From NCBI RefSeq assembly GCF_026626635.1, contig NZ_JAPNKA010000001.1:7936001-8000000 (forward strand): a stretch of 64,000 nt of DNA. Reading direction: 5' to 3'. Positions 55,246-63,108 of this stretch are shown in pieces (within the stretch, counting starts at the first letter, position 1; each line of letters starts with the position of its first letter). Made by a program: the position numbers and the translations under genes. A model generated the notes under the pieces. That model saw nothing but the letters and a program-made list of their open reading frames with translations. It had not been told where the DNA came from and did not search any database. The stretch is from Archangium lansingense. GTDB taxonomy: Bacteria; Myxococcota; Myxococcia; Myxococcales; Myxococcaceae.

Positions 55246-56406
55246 TTGGAAGAAGTCAGCCCCAACCCCCCACCTACACGCCCGCCGCATCTGCTCGATC
55301 CGCGCACCGTGGCGGTGCTCGCCGCGGCGGCCGTGTTCGTGGGCTTCCTGGCCTCGGGGGTGCTCGTGCAGAGCCTCAACGCGGCCTTCGGCATCTGGTT
55401 CACCCAGATCTTCGTGTTCCTCGGCCTGGGCTGGTTCGTGCTGCGCGCCACCGGGAGGGAGCCGGTGCGCTACACCGGCCTGACCTTCCCGGGCCTGGCG
55501 CCGGTGGCCTTCGGCTTCGCCCTGGGCGTGGCCAACTTCTTCGCCATCATCGCCCCCATCCAGTACGTCTCCCAGTCGCTGCTGCCCCAGTCGTGGCGGG
55601 AGATCTACGACGTCGCGGACATCTTCCGGGGCCAGTCGCCCGTGGAGATGGCCTTCATCGTGGCGAGCGTGACCATCGCGGCCCCGGTCTGCGAGGAGTT
55701 CTTCTTCCGAGGCGTCTTCTTCCAGGGCCTGAGGGCACACGGAGGACCCGCCATGCGAGCCCTCCTCTTCTCCGCGGTCGTCTTCAGCGCGTTCCACCTG
55801 GATCCGGTGGGCTTCCTCGCCCGAGTGGAGCTGGGGATGCTGTTCGGCTGGCTGTTGGTGCGCACCGGCTCCCTGTGGCCGGCCATCCTCGCGCATACGG
55901 CCAACAACCTCGTGTCCACGGTGTTGTTCTTCGTCGCGCGGCACTTCGAGTCCCCCGAGCAACCGGCCACCCAGGAGGATCCAAGGGGCCTGCTGATCCT
56001 CGTGGCCCTCGGCTGCGCAGCCCTCTATGCGCTAATGGCCGCCGCGCACCGCTTCCCGTCTCTGCTGGGACCGCCCCGTCCACCCGAGGTCCTCGAGGCC
56101 CCAGAGAATCCAGTCCCGCTGGAGTCCGCGCCCCGGCTCCTGCGGCTGGCCTTCCCCTGGCTGCTCGCCGCGACCCTCTCCTTGGGGGCCTACAGGGCCC
56201 TGGACCCCATTGGCATCCAGCTGAGCCAGATTGACATGCGCTACCCGCTGCAGAGCGTTCCCGAGGACGCACCGGACGCGCTGCAGGCCGAGCGCGAGGC
56301 CCTCTTCGAGCTCCGGGTACGCGCCCGGCGGGGCGAGATACCGCTTGGGGAGTACGCCCAGGAGCGGGCGAGACAATCCAAGCAAAAGAGGACCGATGAC
56401 CGTTGA
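55246..56406 (+). CDS. CPBP-family intramembrane metalloprotease
   Basis: This 386-residue membrane protein has about seven to eight helices. The CAAX-protease/bacteriocin-processing motifs are complete: EEFFFRGVFF (Glu150, Glu151, Arg155), FSAFH (His184) and an HTANN motif. Such proteases cleave in the membrane; many confer bacteriocin immunity or process prenylated or signal-like peptides. The C-terminal 110 residues add a further membrane helix and a charged tail. The TTG at 55246 is used because GGAG lies 7 nt upstream; the very long upstream frame is antisense of other genes. It is divergent from the barrel-cytochrome operon. Confidence 0.85.
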   Translation: MEEVSPNPPPTRPPHLLDPRTVAVLAAAAVFVGFLASGVLVQSLNAAFGIWFTQIFVFLGLGWFVLRATGREPVRYTGLTFPGLAPVAFGFALGVANFFAIIAPIQYVSQSLLPQSWREIYDVADIFRGQSPVEMAFIVASVTIAAPVCEEFFFRGVFFQGLRAHGGPAMRALLFSAVVFSAFHLDPVGFLARVELGMLFGWLLVRTGSLWPAILAHTANNLVSTVLFFVARHFESPEQPATQEDPRGLLILVALGCAALYALMAAAHRFPSLLGPPRPPEVLEAPENPVPLESAPRLLRLAFPWLLAATLSLGAYRALDPIGIQLSQIDMRYPLQSVPEDAPDALQAEREALFELRVRARRGEIPLGEYAQERARQSKQKRTDDR

Positions 56407-56415
56407 CCGTGAATG

Positions 56416-56449
56416 CCCCCGCTCCCGCTGGGAGAGGGCTGGGGTGAGG
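56416..56449. repeat. REP-like palindrome, copy 3 (imperfect)
   Basis: GCTCCC-GCT-GGGAGAGGG is followed by CTGGGGTGAGG. The left arm is degraded. The GTGAGG of its right flank serves as the Shine-Dalgarno of the HipA-like gene. Confidence 0.65.
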
Positions 56450-56457
56450 CTCCACGC

Positions 56458-57243
56458 ATGAGAACAATCACCGCAACACGCTATGTCACGCCGCTGCGCG
56501 AGGGCGGCTCAGTGCCCGCCATCATCGAGGCGGAGGACTCGGGGATGTACGTCCTGAAGTTCCGGGGGGCGGGCCAGGGAATCAAGGCGCTCGTGGCCGA
56601 GATCATCTCGGGCGAGCTGGGGAGGGCGCTGGGGTTGAGGGTGCCGGAGCTCGTGTTGGTGGAACTGGATCCGGCCCTGGGCCGCGCCGAGCCGGACGCG
56701 GAGATCCGCGATCTGATCAAGGCGAGCCCGGGCATCAACCTGGGAATGGACTACCTGCCGGGCTCCATCACGTTTGATCCAACGGTGGGCCCGGCGCCGC
56801 AGGCAGCGGAGGCCTCGGCCATCGTGTGCTTCGACGCCTACGTGACGAACGTGGACCGCACGCCGAAGAACCCGAACATGCTGAGCTGGCACAAGGCGCT
56901 GTGGCTCATCGACCACGGCGCGTCCCTCTACTTCCACCACGCGTGGGACGACTACCTGGAGCGCAGCCAGAGCCGCTTTCCGGCGGTGAAGGATCACGTA
57001 CTGCTGCCCTGGGCGTCGGCCCTGCCGGAGGCGGAGGCGGCACTGCGCCAGCGGGTGACGCCGGAGGTCATCCAGCACGTCGTCGGATGCGTGCCCGAGG
57101 CATGGCTGGGCCCGGCAACGGAGCCCCGCTTCGCGACGGCGGCCGAGCACCGAGAAGCCTACGTCACGTACCTGCAGAAGCGTCTGGAAGCGGCGCCGGC
57201 GTTCATCGAGGAGGCACAACGTGCCCGCGCACAGCTCGTTTGA
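56458..57243 (+). CDS. HipA-like kinase-domain protein
   Basis: This 261-residue protein belongs to the stand-alone HipA-like kinase group often paired with DUF3037. The nucleotide-binding GMYVLKFRGAGQG segment, the catalytic CFDAYVTNVDRTPKNPNM loop (Asp133 in the NxDR motif) and the metal-binding IDHG (Asp152) are intact. HipA kinases phosphorylate proteins such as glutamyl-tRNA synthetase and induce dormancy; the target here is unknown. The ATG at 56458 has GTGAGG 8 nt upstream, part of a REP-like repeat. The next gene overlaps it by 23 bp. Confidence 0.85.
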   Translation: MRTITATRYVTPLREGGSVPAIIEAEDSGMYVLKFRGAGQGIKALVAEIISGELGRALGLRVPELVLVELDPALGRAEPDAEIRDLIKASPGINLGMDYLPGSITFDPTVGPAPQAAEASAIVCFDAYVTNVDRTPKNPNMLSWHKALWLIDHGASLYFHHAWDDYLERSQSRFPAVKDHVLLPWASALPEAEAALRQRVTPEVIQHVVGCVPEAWLGPATEPRFATAAEHREAYVTYLQKRLEAAPAFIEEAQRARAQLV

Positions 57244-57640
57244 CTACGCCATCATCCGCGTCGTGCCGCGCGTGGAGCGCGAGGAGTTCATCAACGCGGG
57301 TGTCATCCTCTACTGCCTCACCCGGCGTTACCTGGATGCAAGGGTGGAGCTAGACGAGCAGCGGCTGCTGGCACTCGCGCCGGACGCCGACGTGGAGCTG
57401 ATCCGGAGCCACCTGGAGTCGATTCCCCGTATCTGCGCGGGAGGCAAGGCCGCGGGGCCGATTGGCCAGCTGCCGCAGAAGGAGCGCTTCCACTGGCTGG
57501 TGGCGCCGCGCAGCACGATGCTCCAGACGGGCCCGGTCCACGCGGGACTGTGCGAGGAGCCGGGGAAAGCAATCGAGCACCTGATGCAGCGGATGGTACG
57601 GCCCGCGTCCCCCTCTCCCTCTGGGAGAGGGACGGGGTGA
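57221..57640 (+). CDS. DUF3037 protein, partner of the HipA-like kinase
   Basis: This 139-residue protein starts with GTG at 57221 after GAGGAGG and overlaps the HipA-like gene by 23 bp. The core (FDYAIIRVVPRVEREEFINAGVILYC) is the DUF3037 signature. The family co-occurs with HipA-like kinases and may be its regulator or antitoxin. The last about 10 codons (SPSPSGRGTG) and the stop codon come from a REP-like palindrome, so the natural C-terminus has been replaced or extended by the repeat. Confidence 0.82.
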   Translation: MPAHSSFDYAIIRVVPRVEREEFINAGVILYCLTRRYLDARVELDEQRLLALAPDADVELIRSHLESIPRICAGGKAAGPIGQLPQKERFHWLVAPRSTMLQTGPVHAGLCEEPGKAIEHLMQRMVRPASPSPSGRGTG

Positions 57641-57643
57641 GGG
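57609..57643. repeat. REP-like palindrome, copy 4
   Basis: Perfect arms CCCTCTCCC and GGGAGAGGG around a TCT loop (57611-57631), followed by ACGGGGTGAGGG. It overlaps the 3' end of the DUF3037 gene. Confidence 0.75.
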
Positions 57644-57712
57644 TGAAAGAACCCGTCCCCGTGCTCCCCCTCGCGAGAACCAGAGAGGAAGCCCCAGGGA
57701 CGGGCCGGTACT

Positions 57713-57928
57713 TCAGATGAACCGGTAGGAGGCCACGTTGAACACGGGCCCCACCATGGCGGCGGTCAGCATGTCGCGGGCCACATCGCCCTCGACCTCC
57801 ACGCGCTGACCGTCCTTCTTGATCTTCCGGTCGCCGCCGGCGAGCTGGTAGGTGCGCCCATCATCCCCCTCCAGCACCCAGACGCCCGTCTCGATATCGC
57901 GGTACACCACGCGTCCGGTGAGCTTCAT
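57713..57928 (-). CDS. Small OB-fold-like protein, partner of the subtilase
   Basis: This 71-residue protein (MKLTGRVVYRDIETGVWVLE, GDDGRTYQLAGG, then a KKDGQRVEVEGDV motif) has the strand pattern of a small OB-like barrel and may belong to the DUF5818 group. It lacks a signal peptide. The ATG at 57928 follows AAGGAG and overlaps the stop codon of the subtilase by 4 bp, so both are made together. It might bind the cytoplasmic tail of the protease. The function is unknown. Confidence 0.7.
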   Translation of the reverse strand: MKLTGRVVYRDIETGVWVLEGDDGRTYQLAGGDRKIKKDGQRVEVEGDVARDMLTAAMVGPVFNVASYRFI

Positions 57929-59781
57929 GCCGCCGTCTCCTTGCGAAGCATGGCCCGCGCGAGGAAGAGGCAGATGAACGTGTTGATCACCAGCCAGGGC
58001 AGCGCGAGGAAGTGGAAGGGCATCCACGCCAGGGCGGGCGCCTTGGACCAGGCGGCGTAGGCGAGGAAGCCCGCGAAGCCCAGGGCAAGCCCGCCGATGG
58101 CCGGGCGAATCCCCTGGAACTTGATGGCCAGGAAGGACAGCAGCAGCGGGATGAGCGAGCTGTAGAAGAGCGGGTTGGCCAGCTTGCCCCGGCCGAAGAT
58201 GATGCGCTGCCAGTCGGGGATGGGCAGGTACGCCGCATCCAGCACCTCGCCCGCCACGCCCGAGGCTCCACCGAACCACGAGCGCGCGAAGAACACGCCC
58301 ACGGTGGCGAGCACCAACGGCACGAGGAAGCTCGGGCGCACGAGGACGTTGAGGTAGCCGGGACGCTCACGCCCACGCAGCGTCAGCAGCACCAGCGCCA
58401 GCAGCGCCAGGGCCCACCAGAGGGACGGCCAGCGCGTGGCCCCGCCCCCGAGCGCATTCAGCGAGGCCTGGGCGTCCAGCAGCCCGTGCCCGTACTCCTC
58501 CGTCCAGGCCTGCTCGCCCATCCGCTTCGCCCCCGCGTAGAGGGCCTTCTCCACCTCGTCCGGCCCGCTGGCACCCTCGGCGTACAGCAGCGCCGCCACG
58601 GCGGCCACGTGCGGCGTCGCCATGCTGGTGCCCTGGTAGGCGGCATAGACGGAGCGCGACGGATCCCTCGGATCAATGGTGTTCTGCAGGATGCCGCCCG
58701 CGTCCCCCTGGCGCTTGTCACCACCCGGGGCCGCGATGTCCAGCTCCTTGCCATAAGACGAGTACGGGGCGCGCGTGCTTCCCGGGCCCACCGCCGACAC
58801 CGCCACCGCGCCCGGGTACGCCGCGGGGAACTCCACGCGCGGACGCCCGGCGTTGCCCGCCGCGGCCACCACGGTGACGCCCTTCTTGCGCGCGTACTCC
58901 ACCGCGTCCGCCATCACCTTCGAGTAGCCGCCACCGCCCAGGGACATGTTGATGACGTTGGCGCCGTTGTCCGCAGCGAAGCGGATGGCCTCGGCGATGT
59001 CCGCCGACGTGCCGGAGCCAAAGTGGTTCAGCACCTTCACCGGCATCAGCGTCGCCTCGAAGGCCACGCCAGCCACGCCCTGGCCGTTGTTGGTCACCTG
59101 GGCGATGGTGCCCGCCACGTGCGTGCCGTGCCCGTGGTCGTCATTGGCGTGCTCGTCGTCGTTGACGAAGTCGTACCCCGTCTTGAACTTCGCCCCCTTC
59201 AGGTCCGGCACCTGCTTGAAGTCGTCGTGGTCCTCGTAGGCGATGCCCGTATCCAGCACCGCCACCACCACGCCCTTGCCCCGGCTCTCCTTCCAGGCGC
59301 TCGGCATCTGGATCATCCGGAGGTTCCACTGCTTGGGGTAGTCCGGATCGTTCGGAGTGAAGCCGTCCTTGCTGCTCTCCTCCAGCGAGGAGTCCAGCTC
59401 CAACACGGCCTCCTCGCCGGGCGGGACCGAGTAGATCCGCAGCGGCTCGGCGGACTCGACGGCCGGGTGCTGGAGGATGCGCACGAGCGCCGCGTCCACA
59501 TCACCTACGCCCCGGGCGATCGTCACGCCGGTGCGCTGACCCTCCACGGAGTTGAACTCGACGTCGACGCCCCAGTCGGCCTCCCAGGCATCGAACTCGG
59601 CCTCAGTGGTGCCGTCCTTGAAGTCCACGACGATGCCACCGGGCTCCTCCTCGGCCAGGACGCGCCGCGAGGTGTCCACCGCCGGGGCCCCCTTCGCCTC
59701 CGTCCCCTCGGACTCCGAAGGAGACGTGCAGGCAGCCATCGCCAGGGCCAGCACCGCACTTGCCAGGATCCAACGCTTCAT
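57925..59781 (-). CDS. Lipidated subtilisin-like protease (S8) with a five-helix membrane tail
   Basis: This 618-residue protein has a lipobox (AMAAC, near residue 18), an inhibitor-I9-like propeptide region (about 45-125) and a subtilase domain (about 150-440). The triad is Asp177 (VLDTGIA), His218 (HGTHVAG) and Ser386 (GTSMATPH), with the AAAGNAG oxyanion Asn present. The C-terminal 160 residues hold about five membrane helices, an unusual addition to a lipoprotein protease. The start ATG at 59781 follows AAGGAG. The downstream OB-like gene overlaps it by 4 bp. It probably acts on periplasmic or secreted proteins from a membrane anchor. Confidence 0.88.
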   Translation of the reverse strand: MKRWILASAVLALAMAACTSPSESEGTEAKGAPAVDTSRRVLAEEEPGGIVVDFKDGTTEAEFDAWEADWGVDVEFNSVEGQRTGVTIARGVGDVDAALVRILQHPAVESAEPLRIYSVPPGEEAVLELDSSLEESSKDGFTPNDPDYPKQWNLRMIQMPSAWKESRGKGVVVAVLDTGIAYEDHDDFKQVPDLKGAKFKTGYDFVNDDEHANDDHGHGTHVAGTIAQVTNNGQGVAGVAFEATLMPVKVLNHFGSGTSADIAEAIRFAADNGANVINMSLGGGGYSKVMADAVEYARKKGVTVVAAAGNAGRPRVEFPAAYPGAVAVSAVGPGSTRAPYSSYGKELDIAAPGGDKRQGDAGGILQNTIDPRDPSRSVYAAYQGTSMATPHVAAVAALLYAEGASGPDEVEKALYAGAKRMGEQAWTEEYGHGLLDAQASLNALGGGATRWPSLWWALALLALVLLTLRGRERPGYLNVLVRPSFLVPLVLATVGVFFARSWFGGASGVAGEVLDAAYLPIPDWQRIIFGRGKLANPLFYSSLIPLLLSFLAIKFQGIRPAIGGLALGFAGFLAYAAWSKAPALAWMPFHFLALPWLVINTFICLFLARAMLRKETAA

Positions 59782-59921
59782 GAGCGCTCCTTGATGCAGA
59801 ACCCTACGAACGAACGGCGGAACGATTGGGTCTCTTGAGTCTGTTCGACGCCCCTCCCGGCGGACAAGCTTCCCTCCGGGATGAGGAACCTTCGTTAATT
59901 CAACGGGTTACATGACCTCGG

Positions 59922-60554
59922 TCATTTGCCCGACAGCATCTTCAGCCAGGTGCGTACCACTTTTCCCACCATGGGTAGGGCGTGATGGAAATGGGCCCCG
60001 GCGCCCTCCACCACCGCCAGCTCGCCTCCCGCCGCCTCCACCGCCTCGGCCAGCTCCGCCCGGGACAGGGTGGAGTCCAGCTCACCCACCACCACCAGCA
60101 GCCCCCGGCCCAGCCCGGCCAGTTCTCGGGCCGACACCGCCCTGGGGCTCACCAGACACAGGCCCGCCACCTCAGGATGGCGCGCCCGGAGCTCAAGGGC
60201 CACCCGGGCACTACCATGGAGCGCGGCCACGGCCGCCGCGGGCGAGTGGGCATTCTCCAGCACCACACCCAGCGCGGCACTGGCGTCCTGGAGCAGCGCC
60301 TCACCCGAGCCCCTCTCCCCCTGGCTGCCGCCGACACCCCGGTAGTTGAAGCGCAGCGTCGGATGGCCGGCCGACGCCGCGGCAAAGGCCAGCTCCGCCC
60401 CGATGACATGGTCCATGCCACCGCCGTCCTCGGGCCGAGGCGGGAGGACGAGCAGCGGCGGACGCTCCTCGCCCCGGTGCGCCACTCCTTCCATCACCTC
60501 GGGGCCCACGGGAATGAGCGTGGAGCGTTCGAGGAACTGACCTTTGAGGACCAT
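59922..60554 (-). CDS. Alpha/beta-hydrolase-fold protein lacking the serine nucleophile
   Basis: This 210-residue protein matches the small alpha/beta-hydrolase group with the FNYRGVGGSQG loop. Aligning its VAALHGSARVAL segment with the usual nucleophile elbow (G-x-S-x-G), the serine position is a histidine and both glycines are changed. The acid (GELD) and the terminal histidine (GAHFHH) regions remain. It is therefore probably not a typical hydrolase and may have a binding role, unless the neighbouring serine is used. Start ATG at 60554. Confidence 0.7.
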   Translation of the reverse strand: MVLKGQFLERSTLIPVGPEVMEGVAHRGEERPPLLVLPPRPEDGGGMDHVIGAELAFAAASAGHPTLRFNYRGVGGSQGERGSGEALLQDASAALGVVLENAHSPAAAVAALHGSARVALELRARHPEVAGLCLVSPRAVSARELAGLGRGLLVVVGELDSTLSRAELAEAVEAAGGELAVVEGAGAHFHHALPMVGKVVRTWLKMLSGK

Positions 60555-60593
60555 AGACGGGGCGCAGGATAACGCGGAGCGTGTCCGCGTGCT

Positions 60594-61112
60594 TCACTCC
60601 TGGAGCGTTTCCTGCCGGGCGGTGAACGACAGCCGGGCCTCGCAGGACAGGGCGCTGCCTCCGGCACACGTGGCGCAGCTCGAGCGCAGCTCCACCACGC
60701 CCCGGGAGATGGTGTCCAGCTCCTCGAAAACGATGCGCATGGCCGTAGACTCGAGCGCCTTGCCATCGGCCGCCACCAGCACCCGCTCGGCCGAGAAGGA
60801 GTCCCCGCTGCCGGCGATGGCCCCCGAGAGCTGCACCGGCGGGGCATCCCCCAGTGGCCAGCCTCCCTCGGGAGAGTCCAGTTCCAGGAAGGCACGGTCG
60901 GAGCTCCCGGCCTCCCAGACGGTCCAGAGGAAGTCCCGGTAGAGGTTGCGATCCTCCACATGCGAGGCAGGAGGCGTCCCGCCGCGGTAGCAGGAGCCCG
61001 GGAGCGCCGAGAGGGGCGCGGGGTCCACCACCACGCGGTAGCGCCGGATGTCCTCCCCGCCGCCACAACCAGCGAGCACGGTGAGCATCGCCACGATTCC
61101 CAGGAATCTCAT
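60594..61112 (-). CDS. Hypothetical lipoprotein, 172 residues
   Basis: Not recognised. A lipobox (LAGC, near residue 15) predicts membrane anchoring. The mature part is beta-rich (FLELDSPEGGWPL, LVAADGKALESTAMRIVFEEL) and has four cysteines, two in a CATC motif (LRSSCATCAGG) that could form a disulfide or bind metal. The ATG at 61112 has GGGAG 9 nt upstream and starts right after the stop codon of the HEPN-partner gene, so it may be the third gene of that unit. The second module lacks a counterpart. Confidence 0.65.
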   Translation of the reverse strand: MRFLGIVAMLTVLAGCGGGEDIRRYRVVVDPAPLSALPGSCYRGGTPPASHVEDRNLYRDFLWTVWEAGSSDRAFLELDSPEGGWPLGDAPPVQLSGAIAGSGDSFSAERVLVAADGKALESTAMRIVFEELDTISRGVVELRSSCATCAGGSALSCEARLSFTARQETLQE

Positions 61113-61113
61113 G

Positions 61114-61419
61114 TCAGGTCGCTCCCGCCATCTCCGCCGCGTGCTCCTGGCGGACCCACGCGTAATACCGATCCGTGTTCTCGGGGGTGTGGAAGAGCAC
61201 GAGAAGCGCGAGACGCTTCTCGTCATAGAGCTTCGTCAATAGCCCCCAGAGCCGGTGGCTGAGCTCTCGTTCCTCGGCATCGGGCACATCGAACACTTCC
61301 AAGGACCAATCCCGGCCCGAGAAGTCACCCTTCGTGGTCCGATGATCCGTCCACCTCACAGGCCGATCTCCGACGATCTCCCGCACCTGCCGACGGATCT
61401 CCTCACGTTCATTCACCAT
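61114..61419 (-). CDS. HEPN-partner protein, module A
   Basis: This 101-residue protein is not recognised. It begins MVNEREEIRR and has RPVRWTDHRTTKG, LEVFDVPDAE and LFHTPENTDRYYAWVR as its most conserved segments, judged by comparison with the module B copy (62417-62737). By hand about 72 of 101 positions are identical. It lacks the GSxARG motif of the nucleotidyltransferases that usually pair with HEPN proteins. Its start overlaps the HEPN stop by 7 bp. It may be the antitoxin or regulator of the HEPN protein. Confidence 0.7.
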   Translation of the reverse strand: MVNEREEIRRQVREIVGDRPVRWTDHRTTKGDFSGRDWSLEVFDVPDAEERELSHRLWGLLTKLYDEKRLALLVLFHTPENTDRYYAWVRQEHAAEMAGAT

Positions 61420-61790
61420 ATCGGCTCCTCCCCGAGCACCCGCTGAACAATGGCCGTGGCCGTCGCCAGCGCCTTCCTTGCACGCGCCACCGTCAGCTCC
61501 TCCTCGAGGTAGTCCGCGGACACCCGCAGCCGTACCAGTTCGTAAAGCCCCTCACTCGTCCGGTCATCGAGCACCCCTGCCCTGCGTGCCTCGTAGGGCA
61601 GAGGATCATGCAAGAAGTAATATACACCCGGCCTGACTTCTGGAGTAGGGATACCCGCTTCGTTCATCGCATGCCAGCACGCATGGTAGGCCGCGTAGTA
61701 CGCCCGCGAGGCCGCCGCATTGGGGCACGGATCCTCAACGTCCAGAAGCACACGTGCCGCCACCAGGTTCTCCCACGCCTTCCGCTCCAT
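61413..61790 (-). CDS. HEPN-domain protein, module A
   Basis: This 125-residue helical protein has the HEPN signature SRAYYAAYHACWH, giving an R-x6-H motif (Arg29, His36), the catalytic pattern of HEPN ribonucleases. HEPN proteins often form toxin-antitoxin or defence modules with a small partner encoded next to them. The ATG at 61790 follows GGAGGGG at 7 nt; a GTG one codon upstream is less likely since module B also starts at this ATG. The first 65 residues are nearly identical to module B, while the C-terminal half has diverged. Confidence 0.82.
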   Translation of the reverse strand: MERKAWENLVAARVLLDVEDPCPNAAASRAYYAAYHACWHAMNEAGIPTPEVRPGVYYFLHDPLPYEARRAGVLDDRTSEGLYELVRLRVSADYLEEELTVARARKALATATAIVQRVLGEEPIW

Positions 61791-61866
61791 CACCCTTCCC
61801 CTCCACCTGCCTCCTTCCTACTCCCCACCTCTGACATGAGGCCGCCCGCCCCCACCCGAGCGGTCA
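61791..61866 (-). promoter_or_regulatory. Conserved upstream region of HEPN module A
   Basis: The 76 bp before the start codon are similar to 63109-63184 before module B. The shared parts are CTCGGGTGGGGGCGGGCG, ATGTC-GAGGTGGG and the purine-rich RBS stretch. Conservation of non-coding sequence suggests a shared promoter or leader, or recent copying. Confidence 0.5.
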
Positions 61867-61975
61867 CCCGGAAACCCGGTGTCCTCCCACCCCCCTCCGC
61901 ATTCCTCGCGACGCCGGGCGGGCTGCTGGTAACGTCCGCTCGAAAGAACGACGCCTCCTGAGAGGCGGAGGACCC

Positions 61976-62395
61976 ATGACTCGCGACGAAGCGCAGCGAC
62001 TGGTACAGGCGTTCATGAAGTCCCTCGGGCAGTCCAGCGAGGGACTCAACCCACAGGGGTTCGGTGGAGCGGCGCTCGGGAACGCGCAGCTCTACTTCGA
62101 GTACCACGCGGACAAGCAGACGCTGGAGACGAGCGCCCTCATCTACAAGTTCCGGGATCCGCCCAAGCCCGGCGTGCTCGAGGGCTTCCGCGCCGAGGAG
62201 AAGTCCGGCACGGACACCGGCGGTGGCACGGTGGACTACGAGACCGAGAACAACAGCCTCTTCCTCAGCCGCACCTACGCCACGGTGCCGCCTGAGGCCA
62301 CCTTCCGGGAGGACATGAAGCGCCTCACCCAGGCGAGCATCGTCTGGGGCGACGAGGTGTTGGACCGCGTGGCCTCGCGCGTGTTCAAGCGCTGA
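61976..62395 (+). CDS. Small CesT-like (secretion-chaperone-fold) protein
   Basis: This 139-residue acidic protein has the pattern of Tir-chaperone/YbjN-type folds: an N-terminal helix (DEAQRLVQAFMKSLGQ), a central antiparallel sheet (NAQLYFEYHADKQTLETSALIYKF) and a C-terminal helix (FREDMKRLTQASIVWGDEVLDRVASRVF). No secretion system is nearby, so a chaperone role is a guess. The ATG at 61976 follows GGAGG at 4 nt. It lies on the opposite strand between the two HEPN modules, within the duplicated region but itself single-copy. Confidence 0.6.
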   Translation: MTRDEAQRLVQAFMKSLGQSSEGLNPQGFGGAALGNAQLYFEYHADKQTLETSALIYKFRDPPKPGVLEGFRAEEKSGTDTGGGTVDYETENNSLFLSRTYATVPPEATFREDMKRLTQASIVWGDEVLDRVASRVFKR

Positions 62396-62416
62396 GACGC
62401 GAGTTCCAAGAGCTTT

Positions 62417-62737
62417 TCAGGGAGTGGCGCGAGCCGCTCCCGCCTGCTCCGCCGCGAGCTCCTCGCGGACCCAAGGGTAATAGCGATCCGTGTTCTCGGG
62501 GGTGTGGAAGAGGATGGTGAGCGCCAGACGCTTCTCTTGATAGAGCGGCATCTTGATCTCATCAAACAGACGGCCATGGAGCGCACGTTGCTCGGCAAAG
62601 GGCACGTCGAAGATCTCCAGGGCCCATTCGCGCCCCGGGAAGCCGCCCTTCGTGGTCCGATGGTCCGTCCACCGCACGGGTCTGCCACCCACAGCCGCCA
62701 TCACCTTCCGCCGAATCTCTTCCCGCTCGTTCACCAT
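62417..62737 (-). CDS. HEPN-partner protein, module B
   Basis: This 106-residue paralogue of the module A partner has the same conserved segments (MVNEREEIRRKV, RPVRWTDHRTTKG, LFHTPENTDRYYPWVR). It differs in the region of residues 55-65 (one-residue insertion) and carries five extra C-terminal residues. It overlaps the HEPN stop by 7 bp, exactly as in module A. Unrecognised family; possible antitoxin. Confidence 0.7.
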   Translation of the reverse strand: MVNEREEIRRKVMAAVGGRPVRWTDHRTTKGGFPGREWALEIFDVPFAEQRALHGRLFDEIKMPLYQEKRLALTILFHTPENTDRYYPWVREELAAEQAGAARATP

Positions 62738-63108
62738 GTGGGCTCCTCCCCCAGGAGGCGCCGGACGAAGCTCGTGGCCGTCTCCAGCGCCTCGCTCACC
62801 AACTCGACCGTCACATCATCCACAACATAATCCGCGGCCACCCGCAGGTCGGCCAACCAGCCAAGATCCCTGCCCGCTTGCCTATCGAGCACTCCCACCT
62901 CGATTGCATCTTCAGGCAGAGGCTCATGCAGGAAGTAATATACACCCGGCCTGACTTCCGGAGTAGGGATACCCGCTTCGTTCATCGCATGCCAGCACGC
63001 ATGGTAGGCCGCGTAGTACGCCCGCGAGGCCGCCGCGTTGGGGCACGGCTCCTCAACATCCAGAAGCACACGTGCCGCCGCCAGATTCTCCCACGCCTTC
63101 CGCTCCAT
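62731..63108 (-). CDS. HEPN-domain protein, module B
   Basis: This 125-residue paralogue of module A keeps the R-x6-H motif (Arg29, His36 in RAYYAAYH). Residues 1-65 differ from module A at only about three positions, but the remaining 60 differ at about half, including the region after VLD. The purine-rich Shine-Dalgarno and the upstream 76 bp are shared. All start and stop positions in the two modules are offset by exactly 1318 bp, so there has been no net gain or loss across the HEPN genes. Confidence 0.82.
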   Translation of the reverse strand: MERKAWENLAAARVLLDVEEPCPNAAASRAYYAAYHACWHAMNEAGIPTPEVRPGVYYFLHEPLPEDAIEVGVLDRQAGRDLGWLADLRVAADYVVDDVTVELVSEALETATSFVRRLLGEEPTW

